Positions 51,605 through 60,315 are shown, counted from the first letter of the stretch. The stretch: 64,000 nucleotides of DNA from Paraburkholderia sejongensis (GCF_020880815.1 NZ_JAJITD010000007.1:339304-403303), one strand, 5' to 3'. Notes: generated by a model from the sequence alone, not told the origin. Program-made: numbers and translations.

Positions 51605-51925
51605 TCACACGGAAACCCGGACCTCGCTGATCAGGATCTGGCCGTTGCCGCCGTCGGTGTAATTCGGAATGTCCGCCAGCAACTCGTCCGACGCGGGCTT
51701 GAACACTTTATAGAAGTCGTCCGCGCTGTCGAACAGGAAGTGACCGGCGGCCACGTACGGTGGCGGCGTGCCGGGCGGCCCCGCGTTGAGCCCCGCGTCG
51801 ACCGACCAGCCTTTCAGCGCCGGCCCGAACAACTTCGCCGCGAGCGGCAGGTGGGTCGCGCAGTAGTAGTCCATGTCGAAGCGGCCGTTTTCCCGGTACG
51901 GATAGAGGATGCTGACCTTGATCAT
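51605..51925 (-). CDS. EthD-family protein
   Basis: A 106-residue dimeric alpha-beta barrel (EthD) protein. It starts MIKVSILYPYRENGRFDMDYYCATHLPLA, the diagnostic segment, with HFLFDSADDFYKVF in the middle. Members are small stress or degradation-pathway accessory proteins, often without a proven reaction. It lies 117 bp downstream of the DUF2520 gene on the same strand. Confidence 0.85.
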   Translation of the reverse strand: MIKVSILYPYRENGRFDMDYYCATHLPLAAKLFGPALKGWSVDAGLNAGPPGTPPPYVAAGHFLFDSADDFYKVFKPASDELLADIPNYTDGGNGQILISEVRVSV

Positions 51926-52042
51926 TGTGCGTTCTCGTCTGTTGGTCCCGAAGCGCGGCGCGGGCCGACGCGGCGTGGCAGGCTGTTGGCCGGTTGGCGT
52001 GCAACTGTCGGCGGATCGCGCCGGTCGTCACATTATCACGGC

Positions 52043-52972
52043 TTACTTGACGCTTGCACCTGCTGCCGCCTGATTGAGCGAGCGGCCCAGCGATTCTTCC
52101 ACTGACGCCGAGATGGCATCGAGCGTCGCGGGCGGGATCGCGCGCCGCTGCGCGAGCTCGACCGCGCGGCGCGTCAGCAGTCCGTAGAGCGCGGCATGGT
52201 CGCCGCCGAGCCCTTCGAGCAGCGCCAGCTGCTTTCGCACGACGCCGGTGTCGCCGCGCGACACCGGGCCGGCGAGCGCGTTCGGCAGCCCTTTGTCGCG
52301 GGCGGTTTCGATCGTGCCGGCGAGCATCGGCAGCAGCGCGCGCAGCGCGTCGTCTTCGGCGAAGCCGAGCGTGCGCCACAGCGCGACGCATTCGGCGAGG
52401 CTGCACAGCGCGAAACTCGCCGCATAGTGCGCAGCGCCGTGATAGAGCATCCGGCTGCCGGGTGGGATCGATAGCGGATGGCAGCGCAGCGCGACTGCCA
52501 GCGCGGTCAGCGTGTCCTTCAGCGCGCCGTCGGCTTCGATCGTCACCGAGCAGCCGGCGATCCGCTCGAGGTCGGCTGGCTCGCCGCCAAACAGATAGAG
52601 CGGATGAAAGCCGCCGATCGCCGCACCCTGCGCGCGGGCCGGCGCCAGCAGCTCGACCGGCGACGCGCCGCTGCAATGCACGAGCGCCTTGCCGCTCGCG
52701 AGTCCGGGGCCGAATCGGAGTGTGTGCGCTGTCGTACCGATGTGGTCGTCGGGAACGGCTAAAAAAACGATATCGGCGGCAGTGATGACCTGTTGGGGAT
52801 CGTCGCACGCGACGCACTGCTCGAGCTGGGCGGCGAGCCGGCGCGCGGACTCGGTCGAGCGGCTGGCAATCGCGGTCACCGGATAGCCGGCGCGCGCGAA
52901 GCCCAGCGCGAGACAGCGCGCGAGCCGTCCCGCGCCGATGAAGCCGACGCGCGGCAGGGAAGACTGGGACAT
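52043..52972 (-). CDS. Rossmann-like and DUF2520 domain protein
   Basis: A 309-residue protein with an NADP-binding Rossmann N-terminus (RVGFIGAGRLARCLALGFARAG, G-x-G-x-x-A) resembling pyrroline-5-carboxylate and ketopantoate reductases. The helical DUF2520 domain follows (GCSVTIEADG, then YHGAAHYAASFALCSLAECV). ATG 52972 (MSQSSLPRV) is chosen over the longer frame. The enzymatic activity is not established for the family. Confidence 0.85.
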   Translation of the reverse strand: MSQSSLPRVGFIGAGRLARCLALGFARAGYPVTAIASRSTESARRLAAQLEQCVACDDPQQVITAADIVFLAVPDDHIGTTAHTLRFGPGLASGKALVHCSGASPVELLAPARAQGAAIGGFHPLYLFGGEPADLERIAGCSVTIEADGALKDTLTALAVALRCHPLSIPPGSRMLYHGAAHYAASFALCSLAECVALWRTLGFAEDDALRALLPMLAGTIETARDKGLPNALAGPVSRGDTGVVRKQLALLEGLGGDHAALYGLLTRRAVELAQRRAIPPATLDAISASVEESLGRSLNQAAAGASVK

Positions 52973-53280
52973 GGTCGGCGGCTCCGGGACGGATCGGTTG
53001 AACGGGACAAACGAAGTATCGCGCATCCGGCGCCGTCCATGCGCGCGGCCGGCGCTGGCGATTTTCCACGCCGTATCGGCGCTCGTGTGAACACCTGTCG
53101 TCCGATCAGTTCGCCGGCGATATGGCGGCCACAGCCGGTCATCGGGCCGTGCGATGCCCGTGGGCCTGAAAACTGCTCAGAATCGTGAGTGGAATGAAGC
53201 AATGATCTGGAAGAAGTTGCGGTTGCGTACTTTTGCGGTTCCTGTCTATGTACAGCAGTCAGAGATTCGGGAGGGTAGCG
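52973..53280. other. Intergenic region before the 53-residue gene
   Basis: No gene seen. The 12-mer TTGCGGTTCCTG at 53233-53244 recurs 76 bp later inside the small gene, and TTGCGGTT-like motifs cluster around 53215-53240. Confidence 0.4.
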
Positions 53281-53442
53281 ATGAGTATTTTTTCTTACCG
53301 AAAACATTTGCGGTTCCTGACGCCGGCCCAGCGCCGTCGCTGGTGGGATCAGAAAAAGCGGCTGACGCCGCGCGTGAGGATCAGCGGCGCCTATGTCCCG
53401 CCGAGCGTGTCGCGCGAATTTGCGTATGTGAAGGTCGGCTAG
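53281..53442 (+). CDS. Small basic hypothetical protein, 53 residues
   Basis: MSIFSYRKHLRFLTPAQRRR... ends REFAYVKVG. Rich in Arg/Lys/Trp/Tyr, with no signal peptide. ATG 53281 has a strong GGGAGG site 5-6 nt upstream, and a perfect terminator begins 22 bp after the stop, which together support a real, individually transcribed small gene. Function unknown; the composition suggests nucleic-acid or ribosome association. Confidence 0.6.
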   Translation: MSIFSYRKHLRFLTPAQRRRWWDQKKRLTPRVRISGAYVPPSVSREFAYVKVG

Positions 53443-53464
53443 GCCCGCGCTCGTCACAGGTGAG

Positions 53465-53500
53465 AAAATGCCCGGCATGCGGTTTTGGCCGGGCATTTTT
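53465..53500 (+). terminator. Terminator after the 53-residue gene
   Basis: A 12-bp stem AAAATGCCCGGC / GCCGGGCATTTT with an 11-nt loop, then T residues. Confidence 0.9.
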
Positions 53501-53827
53501 CGTAGGGAACTGGATGCCCCTGTCAGTTTTGAAGCGAATTTGTAATCAAACATTACCGAGTCGCGAAGTCCTGCCCATCAGCGCGTGCCGGTGCTTCCGG
53601 CGCGCCGCGTCAGCCCCGTCCAAATCCTTGATTCCCGGTCCGTTTCGGGCTTGCCGCGAGCGCGTCGGCGAGACCCCGTGCGGTTCGCGGCCGCACGTCG
53701 ACTGTCGCTGATTGCAATTTGCAACAAATGCGAACAGTTCGGCGGCGGCTTTTTCGTTAAATTGATTCAACAGCATGCGAGGCATGCGCAGTCGGCGACC
53801 TTGGCAGGCCGCGCTAGGAGAATAGAA
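53501..53827. other. Intergenic region before the Tyr/Pro-rich secreted protein gene
   Basis: No gene seen. A repeated TTGCAA-T-TTGCAA (53712-53724) and an AT-rich stretch near 53755-53775 may hold the promoter. Confidence 0.4.
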
Positions 53828-54121
53828 GTGAAAAAGATCGTTCCGTTTGTCGTAGCAGTCGGGCTCGGCCTCGGACTTGCCGGGGCCGCTCAGGCGCATG
53901 TTTCCGTCGGTATCGGGCTCGGGGTGCCTGTTGCGCCGGCCTATCCGGTGTACGCGGCGCCGCCGCCGGTGTACGCGCCGCCCCCGCCGCCGGTCTATGT
54001 GCCCCCTCCGGTCGTCGTGGCGCCGGCTTATTACGGCTATGGCCGTCCGTACTATCCACATGGCTACTATCGCGGCTATTACGGGCATGGCTACTACGGC
54101 CACGGCTATTACCGCCGCTAA
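53828..54121 (+). CDS. Exported Pro/Tyr/Gly-rich protein, 97 residues
   Basis: The signal peptide MKKIVPFVVAVGLGLGLAGAAQA is followed by a mature segment of Val/Pro/Tyr repeats (VYAAPPPVYAPPPPPVYVPPP) and a C-terminal Gly/Tyr/His repeat (YYRGYYGHGYYGHGYYRR). The start is GTG 53828 with AGGAGA 6-7 nt upstream. Such small proteins are common in Burkholderiaceae envelopes; function unknown. His/Tyr repeats could bind metal. Terminator at 54149-54174. Confidence 0.75.
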   Translation: MKKIVPFVVAVGLGLGLAGAAQAHVSVGIGLGVPVAPAYPVYAAPPPVYAPPPPPVYVPPPVVVAPAYYGYGRPYYPHGYYRGYYGHGYYGHGYYRR

Positions 54122-54148
54122 GCGCGGGCGCGCTTGACGCGCAACGAA

Positions 54149-54174
54149 AAACGGCTCGCATCTGCGAGCCGTTT
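54149..54174. terminator. Terminator between the secreted-protein gene and the lysE-type gene
   Basis: A perfect 12-bp stem AAACGGCTCGCA / TGCGAGCCGTTT with a two-base TC loop, located between convergent genes. Confidence 0.8.
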
Positions 54175-54196
54175 GCATGTGGGCGATCAGTGCGTG

Positions 54197-54883
54197 TCAG
54201 CTACTAACATGCGCGGTGCTCTGCACGATCAGATCGTGATACCCATTGACGATCACGCTGTACGAGAAATACGCGAACAGCAGAGCGGACAGCACGTGAC
54301 ACGCGCGCAACAGCCCGGTACCGGCGCGCTTGCGGCCGTGGCTGCCAAGTCCGCAGATGAACAGCGTCCAGCACAGTCCACCGAGGAAAAAGCCGCCGAG
54401 AAAGATCAGCGCGGTCTTTGGACTCGTCGCGCCGGCTTTCGCGATCAGCGCGCCGCCGACCGCCGCGAACCACAGAATCGCCGTCGGCGACGAGACCGCG
54501 AGCAGCACGCCGCGCAGAAAGCCGCGCCATGCGGAAGGTTGCGCCACAACGGTGGTGCCGTCGCCGTCGCCGGCGACCGCGGGCGCCATGGCCGGGAACA
54601 TCGCCTCGCGCGCCATCTTCCAGGTGAGAAACAGCAGGATCGCCGCGCCGCCGATCCACACGACCCAGCGCACCGAGTCGAACTGCAGCAGCGCGGCCAT
54701 CCCGGCGAGCGCAAGCGCTGCGTAGAGCAGGTCGCCGAAGCATGAGCCGAGGCCGAGCCAGAAGCCCGGTCGGAAGCCGTGCGACAGCGTCATCGAAATG
54801 ATCGCGACGTTGACGAGACCGATGTCGAGACACAGCGACAGGGACAGAAAAAATCCGTCCGACATCATTGAGAAGGCGTGCAT
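54197..54883 (-). CDS. LysE/RhtB-family exporter
   Basis: Inner-membrane amino-acid exporter of 228 residues with about six hydrophobic segments. The family signature is LSLSLCLDIGLVNVAIISMTLSHGFRPGFWLGLGSCFGD near the N-terminus; the G-x-x-x-G-x-x-x-G/D spacing and the central SSPTAILWF are typical. ATG 54883 is chosen; alternatives at 54868 would remove 5 residues. It lies 50 bp after ubiD on the same strand. Substrate unknown. Confidence 0.85.
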   Translation of the reverse strand: MHAFSMMSDGFFLSLSLCLDIGLVNVAIISMTLSHGFRPGFWLGLGSCFGDLLYAALALAGMAALLQFDSVRWVVWIGGAAILLFLTWKMAREAMFPAMAPAVAGDGDGTTVVAQPSAWRGFLRGVLLAVSSPTAILWFAAVGGALIAKAGATSPKTALIFLGGFFLGGLCWTLFICGLGSHGRKRAGTGLLRACHVLSALLFAYFSYSVIVNGYHDLIVQSTAHVSS

Positions 54884-54933
54884 CTGGCGTACTGCTCCAA
54901 ACTTGTTGTTATCGGTTGTTGGGTGACAGGGGC

Positions 54934-56511
54934 TCAGGGCTTGCCGAGGCCCAACTGATCCCACAGGCTATCGATGCGCTGCTTCACGGCGTCGTCCATC
55001 ACGATCGGGCGGCCCCATTCGCGGTCGGTTTCGCCGGGCCACTTATTGGTCGCGTCGAGCCCCATCTTCGAGCCGAGCCCGGCCACCGGCGACGCGAAGT
55101 CGAGATAATCGATCGGCGTGCGGTCGACCAGCACCGTGTCGCGCGTCGGGTCGACCCGCGTGGTGATCGCCCAGATCACTTCCTTCCAGTCGCGGATGTT
55201 GACGTCCTCGTCGACGACCACGATGAACTTCGTGTACATGAACTGCCGCAGGAAGCTCCATACGCCGAACATCACGCGTTTCGCGTGGCCGGCGTAGCTC
55301 TTCTTCATCTGCACGATCGCCATCCGGTAGCTGCAGCCTTCGGGCGGCAGATAGAAGTCGGTGATTTCGGTGAACTGCTTCTGCAGCAGCGGCACGAACA
55401 CTTCGTTGAGCGCGACGCCGAGCACCGCGGGTTCGTCGGGCGGTTTGCCGGTGTAGGTCGAGTGGTAGATGGCGTCGCGCCGCATCGTGATGCGCTCGAC
55501 CGTGAAGACCGGGAACCACTCCTGTTCGTTGTAGTAGCCGGTGTGGTCGCCGTAGGGGCCTTCGAGCGCGTGCTCGTAGCCCGCCGACGCCCCCTTCGAC
55601 GGGCGCGGCGGCGCACCCGCCGGCGCGGGGGCGGGGGCGCCGTCCTGCGGATAGATGAAGCCCTCCAGCACGATTTCGGCGCGCGCCGGCACCTGCAGAC
55701 CGTCGACGCCCGGCGTCAGGCACTTCGCGAGCTCCGTGCGGCCGCCGCGCAGCAGCCCGGCAAACTGGTACTCGGACAGCGTGTCGGGCACCGGCGTGAC
55801 CGCGCCGAGCGTGGTGGCCGGATCAGCGCCGAGCACCACGGCGACCGGATACGGCTGGCCCGGATTGCGCAGCGCGAACTCGCGAAAGTCGAGCGCGCCG
55901 CCGCGATGTGCGAGCCAGCGCATGATCAGCTTGTGGCGGCCGATCAGTTGCTGTCGATAAATGCCGAGATTTTGTCGGCTCTTGTTCGGGCCTTTCGTAA
56001 CGGTGAGCCCCCAGGTGATCAGCGGGCCGGCGTCGCCGGGCCAGCAGGTCTGGATCGGCAGCTTGCCGAGGTCGACGTCGTCGCCTTCCCAGACGATTTC
56101 CTGGCAGGGCGGCGCGCTGACCGTTTTCGGCGCCATGTCCCACACCGCCTTCGCGAGCGAGAACAGCTTGCCCGCATCCTTGAGCCCCTTCGGCGGCTCC
56201 GGCTCCTTCAACGCGGACAACAGCCGGCCGACGTCGCGCAGCGATTCCAGCGCGTCGTGGTCGCCCGCGCCGGCCTCGGCATCAATACCCATGCCGAGCG
56301 CGACCCGGCGCGGCGTGCCGAACAGGTTGCCGAGCACCGGGAACGCATGCCGCTCGGTGTTCTCGAACAGCAGAGCCGGACCGCCGGCTCGCAGCACGCG
56401 GTCGCACAGCTCGGTCATTTCGAGTTGCGGCGATACCGGTTGCGAGATACGGCGCAATTCACCGATCGATTCAAGGCGGCCGATGAAGTCGCGCAGGTCT
56501 TTGTATTTCAT
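54934..56511 (-). CDS. ubiD: UbiD-family decarboxylase (3-octaprenyl-4-hydroxybenzoate carboxy-lyase)
   Basis: Decarboxylates the prenylated hydroxybenzoate ring in ubiquinone synthesis, using prenylated FMN supplied by UbiX. 525 residues. MKYKDLRDFIGRLESIGELRRI at the N-terminus, GNLFGTPRRVALGMG, QTCWPGDAGPLITWGL and KFIVVVDEDVNIRDWKEVIWAI are family signatures. An Ala/Pro-rich insertion of about 20 residues (around 310-335) interrupts the middle of the protein. ATG 56511 is preferred. No ubiX in the window. Confidence 0.94.
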   Translation of the reverse strand: MKYKDLRDFIGRLESIGELRRISQPVSPQLEMTELCDRVLRAGGPALLFENTERHAFPVLGNLFGTPRRVALGMGIDAEAGAGDHDALESLRDVGRLLSALKEPEPPKGLKDAGKLFSLAKAVWDMAPKTVSAPPCQEIVWEGDDVDLGKLPIQTCWPGDAGPLITWGLTVTKGPNKSRQNLGIYRQQLIGRHKLIMRWLAHRGGALDFREFALRNPGQPYPVAVVLGADPATTLGAVTPVPDTLSEYQFAGLLRGGRTELAKCLTPGVDGLQVPARAEIVLEGFIYPQDGAPAPAPAGAPPRPSKGASAGYEHALEGPYGDHTGYYNEQEWFPVFTVERITMRRDAIYHSTYTGKPPDEPAVLGVALNEVFVPLLQKQFTEITDFYLPPEGCSYRMAIVQMKKSYAGHAKRVMFGVWSFLRQFMYTKFIVVVDEDVNIRDWKEVIWAITTRVDPTRDTVLVDRTPIDYLDFASPVAGLGSKMGLDATNKWPGETDREWGRPIVMDDAVKQRIDSLWDQLGLGKP

Positions 56512-56793
56512 CTGTAACGGTCGGGGCCGCATGCGCGGCGCATAGGGACGAATGGCGAACGGGAAGCGACGAAAAACCCGCGATAAACGCGACGGCCGGA
56601 ACGGCGCAAGAGCCCGGCTGGCGCAAAAACGGTTGTCGATTTTACCTGCGTTGGCCAGCGCACGTAGTTCGACTAAATGACCGCTCCGAAACGGCTAGGG
56701 TCAGATCGCCGAAAACGCGCATGGCGCGCGGTTTTCGGCCGACTGAACGCTGTTCATAATTACAATTAGTTATAGATATTGCATTCTATAGTG
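56512..56793. other. Intergenic region upstream of ubiD
   Basis: No gene. A large dyad GCCGAAAAC / GTTTTCGGC (56708-56716, 56731-56739) with inner GCGC pairs is present, followed by a strikingly AT-rich stretch (56755-56795). Confidence 0.4.
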
Positions 56794-56822
56794 TTGACGA
56801 TCTATAAAACCGTGCATAGAAT
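56794..56822 (+). promoter_or_regulatory. Strong sigma-70-type promoter of a candidate small RNA / mltC-like leader
   Basis: TTGACG (56794-56799), a 17-bp spacer, TAGAAT (56817-56822), preceded by an AT-rich upstream element. The predicted start is near 56829. Confidence 0.65.
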
Positions 56823-56828
56823 CCGTCC

Positions 56829-56965
56829 ACATTAGTCACAGGGCGTTAACCTTTTTACCGTTGCCCCGGTCCTTCGACGCAACGCGTCACCGTTTCCGTG
56901 TGCCCCTCAGGGCACGAACGGCCACACTGGAAGTCCTCACCAGCGTCCACTGACGCTGGTTTTTC
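56829..56965 (+). ncRNA. Candidate small RNA of about 136 nt
   Basis: Bounded by the promoter at 56794-56822 and an intrinsic terminator. The terminator has 9-bp stem ACCAGCGTC / GACGCTGGT at 56939-56960, then TTTTT. Two further perfect hairpins lie inside: GACGC-AAC-GCGTC (56876-56888) and GTGCCC-CTCA-GGGCAC (56900-56915). No open reading frame with a ribosome site is present. It does not match 6S RNA, tmRNA or a riboswitch that I can recognise. It may be a free sRNA or an attenuated leader of the transglycosylase gene. Confidence 0.5.
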
Positions 56966-56968
56966 GCG

Positions 56969-57045
56969 TGGGAGCCAAGCCCGGCACGCTTCGAGTGTGT
57001 CTGGGCTGTTTTTGAGATGGCTCCCCGGACGGTATTTGCCGTTTT
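56969..57045 (+). promoter_or_regulatory. Tandem hairpins in the transglycosylase leader
   Basis: Outer pair GGGAGCCA / TGGCTCCC (56970-56977 with 57018-57025) competes with an inner terminator-like stem, AGCCC...GGGCT followed by GTTTTT (56978-57013). A third small hairpin, ACGG-TATTTG-CCGT-TTT, follows. Mutually exclusive pairings suggest conditional termination. Confidence 0.35.
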
Positions 57046-57160
57046 CCCGACATCGCTGCTGCCCAACCAGCGAGCAGACGATGTCTTGACTCCGCGAACA
57101 TGTCGTTCCGCCTGTGTTTATCTGGCGGCGTGCGCGGATCATGCAAGATGGGAGATCTGA

Positions 57161-58357
57161 ATGAACGCCTGGTTATCATGGCGTCCCGATGAGCGTATTG
57201 CGCAGCTGATGCGCGGTGTGCTGCGGCGCGGGACGCGACTCAGTCATCACCTGTTCAGTATTGTCGGCGGAATCGCCGTGGTACTGGCACTCGCTCTCTG
57301 GCTGATGCCGACATGGCGCGGCGTGCTCGCCGCGCGGCTGATGCCGGTGGTGTCCGCCGCCGTGCAGGCCGGTCCGGCCCGCCTGCTGCAAGGCAATCCG
57401 ATGCCCGCGATCGGCCCGGCCCACTACAACGGTCCGTCGTCCGACGACTCGCTGGCGGCCACCACGCCCGGCATCTCGGGCAACCCCGACGCCGCGAACG
57501 ACGGCGGCACGACCTTCACGGTCGGCAGCACCAGCTTCGACAGCGCCTTCAACAACTCCGGCTCGGCCGGCATTGGCGTCGCGACGCTTAACGGCCTCGA
57601 TCCGCGCACGATGCAAAGCGTCACCGCGCTGGCCAGCCTGATTCCGTCGCAGCGCGTCTCCGCCGATGCCCGCGACGACCGCGTGCTGGTGTCGAGCCGC
57701 GAGCAGGAACTGGTCGCGTCGTACCTCGCGCGGCGCTACCGCGTCGCCCAGGAGCCGGTCGGCGAGCTCGTGAAAGCCGCATTCGACACCGGCCGCGAAG
57801 TCGGTCTCGATCCGCTGCTGCTGCTGTCGGTGATGGCGATCGAATCGGGCTTCAACCCGTATGCGGAAAGCGGCGTCGGCGCGCAGGGTTTGATGCAGGT
57901 GATGTCGAAGGTACATTCGGACAAATTCCAGTACTTCGGCGGCCAGAGCGCGGCGCTCGAACCGCTCGCGAACATCAAGGTCGGCGCGCTCGTGCTGAAG
58001 GATTGCATCGCCCGTGGTGGTTCGCTGCCGGGCGGCCTGCGTCTCTACGTCGGCTCGACCTCGCCGGACGACGGCGGCTACGGCGCGAAGGTGATGGCCG
58101 AGCGTGGCCGTCTGCGCGACGTCGCACGCGGCCGCAAGGTGCCGATCAACGCACCGCAGGCGCCGGTCCTGACCGCGTCGGCCAATCCGGTTCCGGCTGC
58201 CGCGAGCAGCAACGGCGGCAACGGCAAGCGCGTGCAGGTGACGTTGCAGACCGGCCACGCGAGCGCGTCGACGCATACGCCGTCGGCGGAGCAGGATGAC
58301 GATACGAGCGCCAGTGCGACGCGGCATGTCGCGTCGGCTTCGGAACTGGGGGCCTGA
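57161..58357 (+). CDS. Lytic transglycosylase (SLT domain), membrane-anchored
   Basis: A murein lytic transglycosylase of 398 residues. An N-terminal membrane segment lies near residues 30-47 (LFSIVGGIAVVLALALWLMP), followed by a Ser/Gly/Asn-rich spacer. The SLT catalytic domain spans about residues 195-310, with MAIESGFNPYAESGVGAQGLMQVM containing the catalytic Glu and GLMQ motif. The C-terminal 80 residues are low-complexity Ala/Ser/Thr. ATG 57161 has GGGAG upstream. Its transcript probably passes through a structured leader. A terminator follows at 58392. Confidence 0.88.
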   Translation: MNAWLSWRPDERIAQLMRGVLRRGTRLSHHLFSIVGGIAVVLALALWLMPTWRGVLAARLMPVVSAAVQAGPARLLQGNPMPAIGPAHYNGPSSDDSLAATTPGISGNPDAANDGGTTFTVGSTSFDSAFNNSGSAGIGVATLNGLDPRTMQSVTALASLIPSQRVSADARDDRVLVSSREQELVASYLARRYRVAQEPVGELVKAAFDTGREVGLDPLLLLSVMAIESGFNPYAESGVGAQGLMQVMSKVHSDKFQYFGGQSAALEPLANIKVGALVLKDCIARGGSLPGGLRLYVGSTSPDDGGYGAKVMAERGRLRDVARGRKVPINAPQAPVLTASANPVPAAASSNGGNGKRVQVTLQTGHASASTHTPSAEQDDDTSASATRHVASASELGA

Positions 58358-58391
58358 CTGACGGCAGCGGTTCCGGGCAGTTGAGCTCGTT

Positions 58392-58425
58392 AAAAAAATG
58401 GACACCCGAGGGTGTCCATTTTCGT
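58392..58425. terminator. Bidirectional terminator after the transglycosylase gene
   Basis: Stem AAAATGGACACC / GGTGTCCATTTT with a CGAG loop and A/T-rich flanks. Confidence 0.9.
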
Positions 58426-58459
58426 TTCCAGCGGCTGATTCGGCGCCGCGCTCCGCGGT

Positions 58460-59656
58460 TCAATGCCGCCCAAATAGCTTCGCCAGCCGCTCGACCGCCT
58501 CTTCGAGCTTCGGATACGCGGTCGCATACGACAGCCGGATATAGTCCTTCGGCGCATGCGTGCCGAAATCCATGCCCGGCACCAGCACGACGCCGGCATC
58601 GTGCAGCATCGCCTTGGTCAGCGCCGCGCTGTCGCCGGCCGCCGGATGGGCGACGCCGCGGCAATCCGCGTACACGTAGAACGCGCCGTCCGGCATCACC
58701 GGGACCGCGAAGCCGAGCGCTTCGAGCGCCGGCGCGATGAAATCGCGGCGTCGCTTGAATTCGAGGCGACGCGCTTCATAAATGGCGATCGTATCGGGCT
58801 CGAAGCAGGCGAGCGCCGCGTGCTGCGCGAGCGCCGACGCGCAGATGAACAGGTTCTGCGCGAGCTTTTCGAACGCGCCGACCATCGCCGGCGGCACGAC
58901 CAGCCAGCCGAGCCGCCAGCCGGTCATGTTGAAATACTTCGAGAAGCTGTTGACGGTGATCACGTCGTCGCCGAACGACAGCGCCGACACCGGCTTCGCG
59001 TCGTAGCTCAGGCCCTGGTAGATTTCGTCGACGATCGTGAAGCCTCCGCGCGCCCGCACGGCCTTGACGATGCGCTCGAGCTCGGCCGGCTCGATCGACG
59101 TGCCGGTGGGGTTCGACGGCGACGCCAGCAGCACGCCGCGGGTGCGCTCGCCCCACAGCCGCTCGACGTCGGCGGCGGTCAGCTGAAAGCGCTCGGCGGG
59201 GCCGCTCGGCACCATCACCGGCTTGCCTTCGACGGCGATCACGAAATGGCGGTTGCACGGATAACACGGGTCGGGCATCAGCACTTCGTCGTCGCGATCG
59301 ACCAGCGCCGCGCACGCGAGCAGCAGCGCGGCCGACGCGCCGGCGGTGACGACGATGCGGGCCGGATCGACCTCGACACCGTAAAAATCGGCGTAATGCG
59401 CGGAGATCGCGTCGCGCAGCGCATGCAGGCCAAGCGCGTTGGTGTATTGGGTGACGCCGCGGCGCAACGCGTTCGCGGCCGCCTCGATGACCGGCTCGGG
59501 CGCGGTGAAGTCGGGTTCGCCGATGCCCATGTGGATGATGTCGCGCCCGGCGCGCTCGAGCAGCGCGGCCTCCTTGGCCAGTTCCATCACGTAGAAAGGC
59601 TGGATAGCGTCGACGCGGGCGGCAAGGCGCGCGAGCGGTTCGGTCACGGAGTTCAT
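58460..59656 (-). CDS. Class I PLP-dependent aminotransferase
   Basis: A 398-residue aminotransferase of the AspC/AlaC fold. IHMGIGEPDF, TAGASAALLLACAALV, DPCYPCNRH, SNPTGTSIEP, VDEIYQGLSYD and NSFSKYFNMTGWRLGW (PLP-lysine Lys in SFSKY) are the class signatures, with the substrate-carboxylate Arg near RLSYA. ATG 59656 (MNSVTEPLARL) is chosen; the long frame upstream is Arg-rich and not protein-like. Specificity (aspartate, alanine, or aromatic) cannot be told from sequence. Confidence 0.9.
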   Translation of the reverse strand: MNSVTEPLARLAARVDAIQPFYVMELAKEAALLERAGRDIIHMGIGEPDFTAPEPVIEAAANALRRGVTQYTNALGLHALRDAISAHYADFYGVEVDPARIVVTAGASAALLLACAALVDRDDEVLMPDPCYPCNRHFVIAVEGKPVMVPSGPAERFQLTAADVERLWGERTRGVLLASPSNPTGTSIEPAELERIVKAVRARGGFTIVDEIYQGLSYDAKPVSALSFGDDVITVNSFSKYFNMTGWRLGWLVVPPAMVGAFEKLAQNLFICASALAQHAALACFEPDTIAIYEARRLEFKRRRDFIAPALEALGFAVPVMPDGAFYVYADCRGVAHPAAGDSAALTKAMLHDAGVVLVPGMDFGTHAPKDYIRLSYATAYPKLEEAVERLAKLFGRH

Positions 59657-59880
59657 ACAGTTAGATCCAGTACAGAAGCACAGGCAGAAGCGGCAGTAGA
59701 AGCGGGACGGCGCGCGCGGGAAGGGGAGTGGGACGCTGAGATGCATGAGGCGCCGACGTAGCCGCTGTCGCGCGCGGGCTGCCATCTGGGCGGACGGCCA
59801 GCTGTGCCATCCGCGTGATTCGGGTAATGCGAGACGGCGCGTGACGGCCACCCACCAGGATGGCCGCACGCGCGCCCCGC

Positions 59881-60315
59881 TCAGCCCTTGCGGGCCGCTT
59901 GCGTTTCGGTCGCGCGCAGTTGCGCCGCGAGCTTGTCCAGCACGCCGTTCACGTACTTGTAGCCGTCCGAGCCGCCGAACGTCTTGGTCAACTCGACCGC
60001 CTCGTTGATGACCACGCGATACGGAATGTCGACGTGATTCTTCAGCTCGAACGCGGCGACCAGCAACACCGCGCGTTCGACCGGCGACAACTGCTCGATC
60101 GGCCGGTCGAGACACGGCGCGATCGCGGCCGACAGCGCCTCGGAGTCGCGCATCACGCCATGCAGGATCGCGTCCAGATGCTCGTGATCGGCCTTGTCGT
60201 AACCTTGCGCGCCGCGCAGTTGCGCGTCGATTTCACCGCCGGGCGAGCCCGACAGCAGCCACTGGTAAAGCCCCTGCGTGGCCAGTTCGCGGGAGCGTCG
60301 GCGTGCGCTCTTCAT
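59881..60315 (-). CDS. nusB: Transcription antitermination factor NusB
   Basis: A 144-residue helical protein that with NusE promotes rRNA transcription antitermination. SARRRSRELATQGLYQWLLSG and the C-terminal VINEAVELTKTFGGSDGYKYVNGVLDKLA are diagnostic. The start ATG overlaps the ribH stop by 4 bp (ATGA), the usual ribH-nusB coupling. Confidence 0.96.
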   Translation of the reverse strand: MKSARRRSRELATQGLYQWLLSGSPGGEIDAQLRGAQGYDKADHEHLDAILHGVMRDSEALSAAIAPCLDRPIEQLSPVERAVLLVAAFELKNHVDIPYRVVINEAVELTKTFGGSDGYKYVNGVLDKLAAQLRATETQAARKG

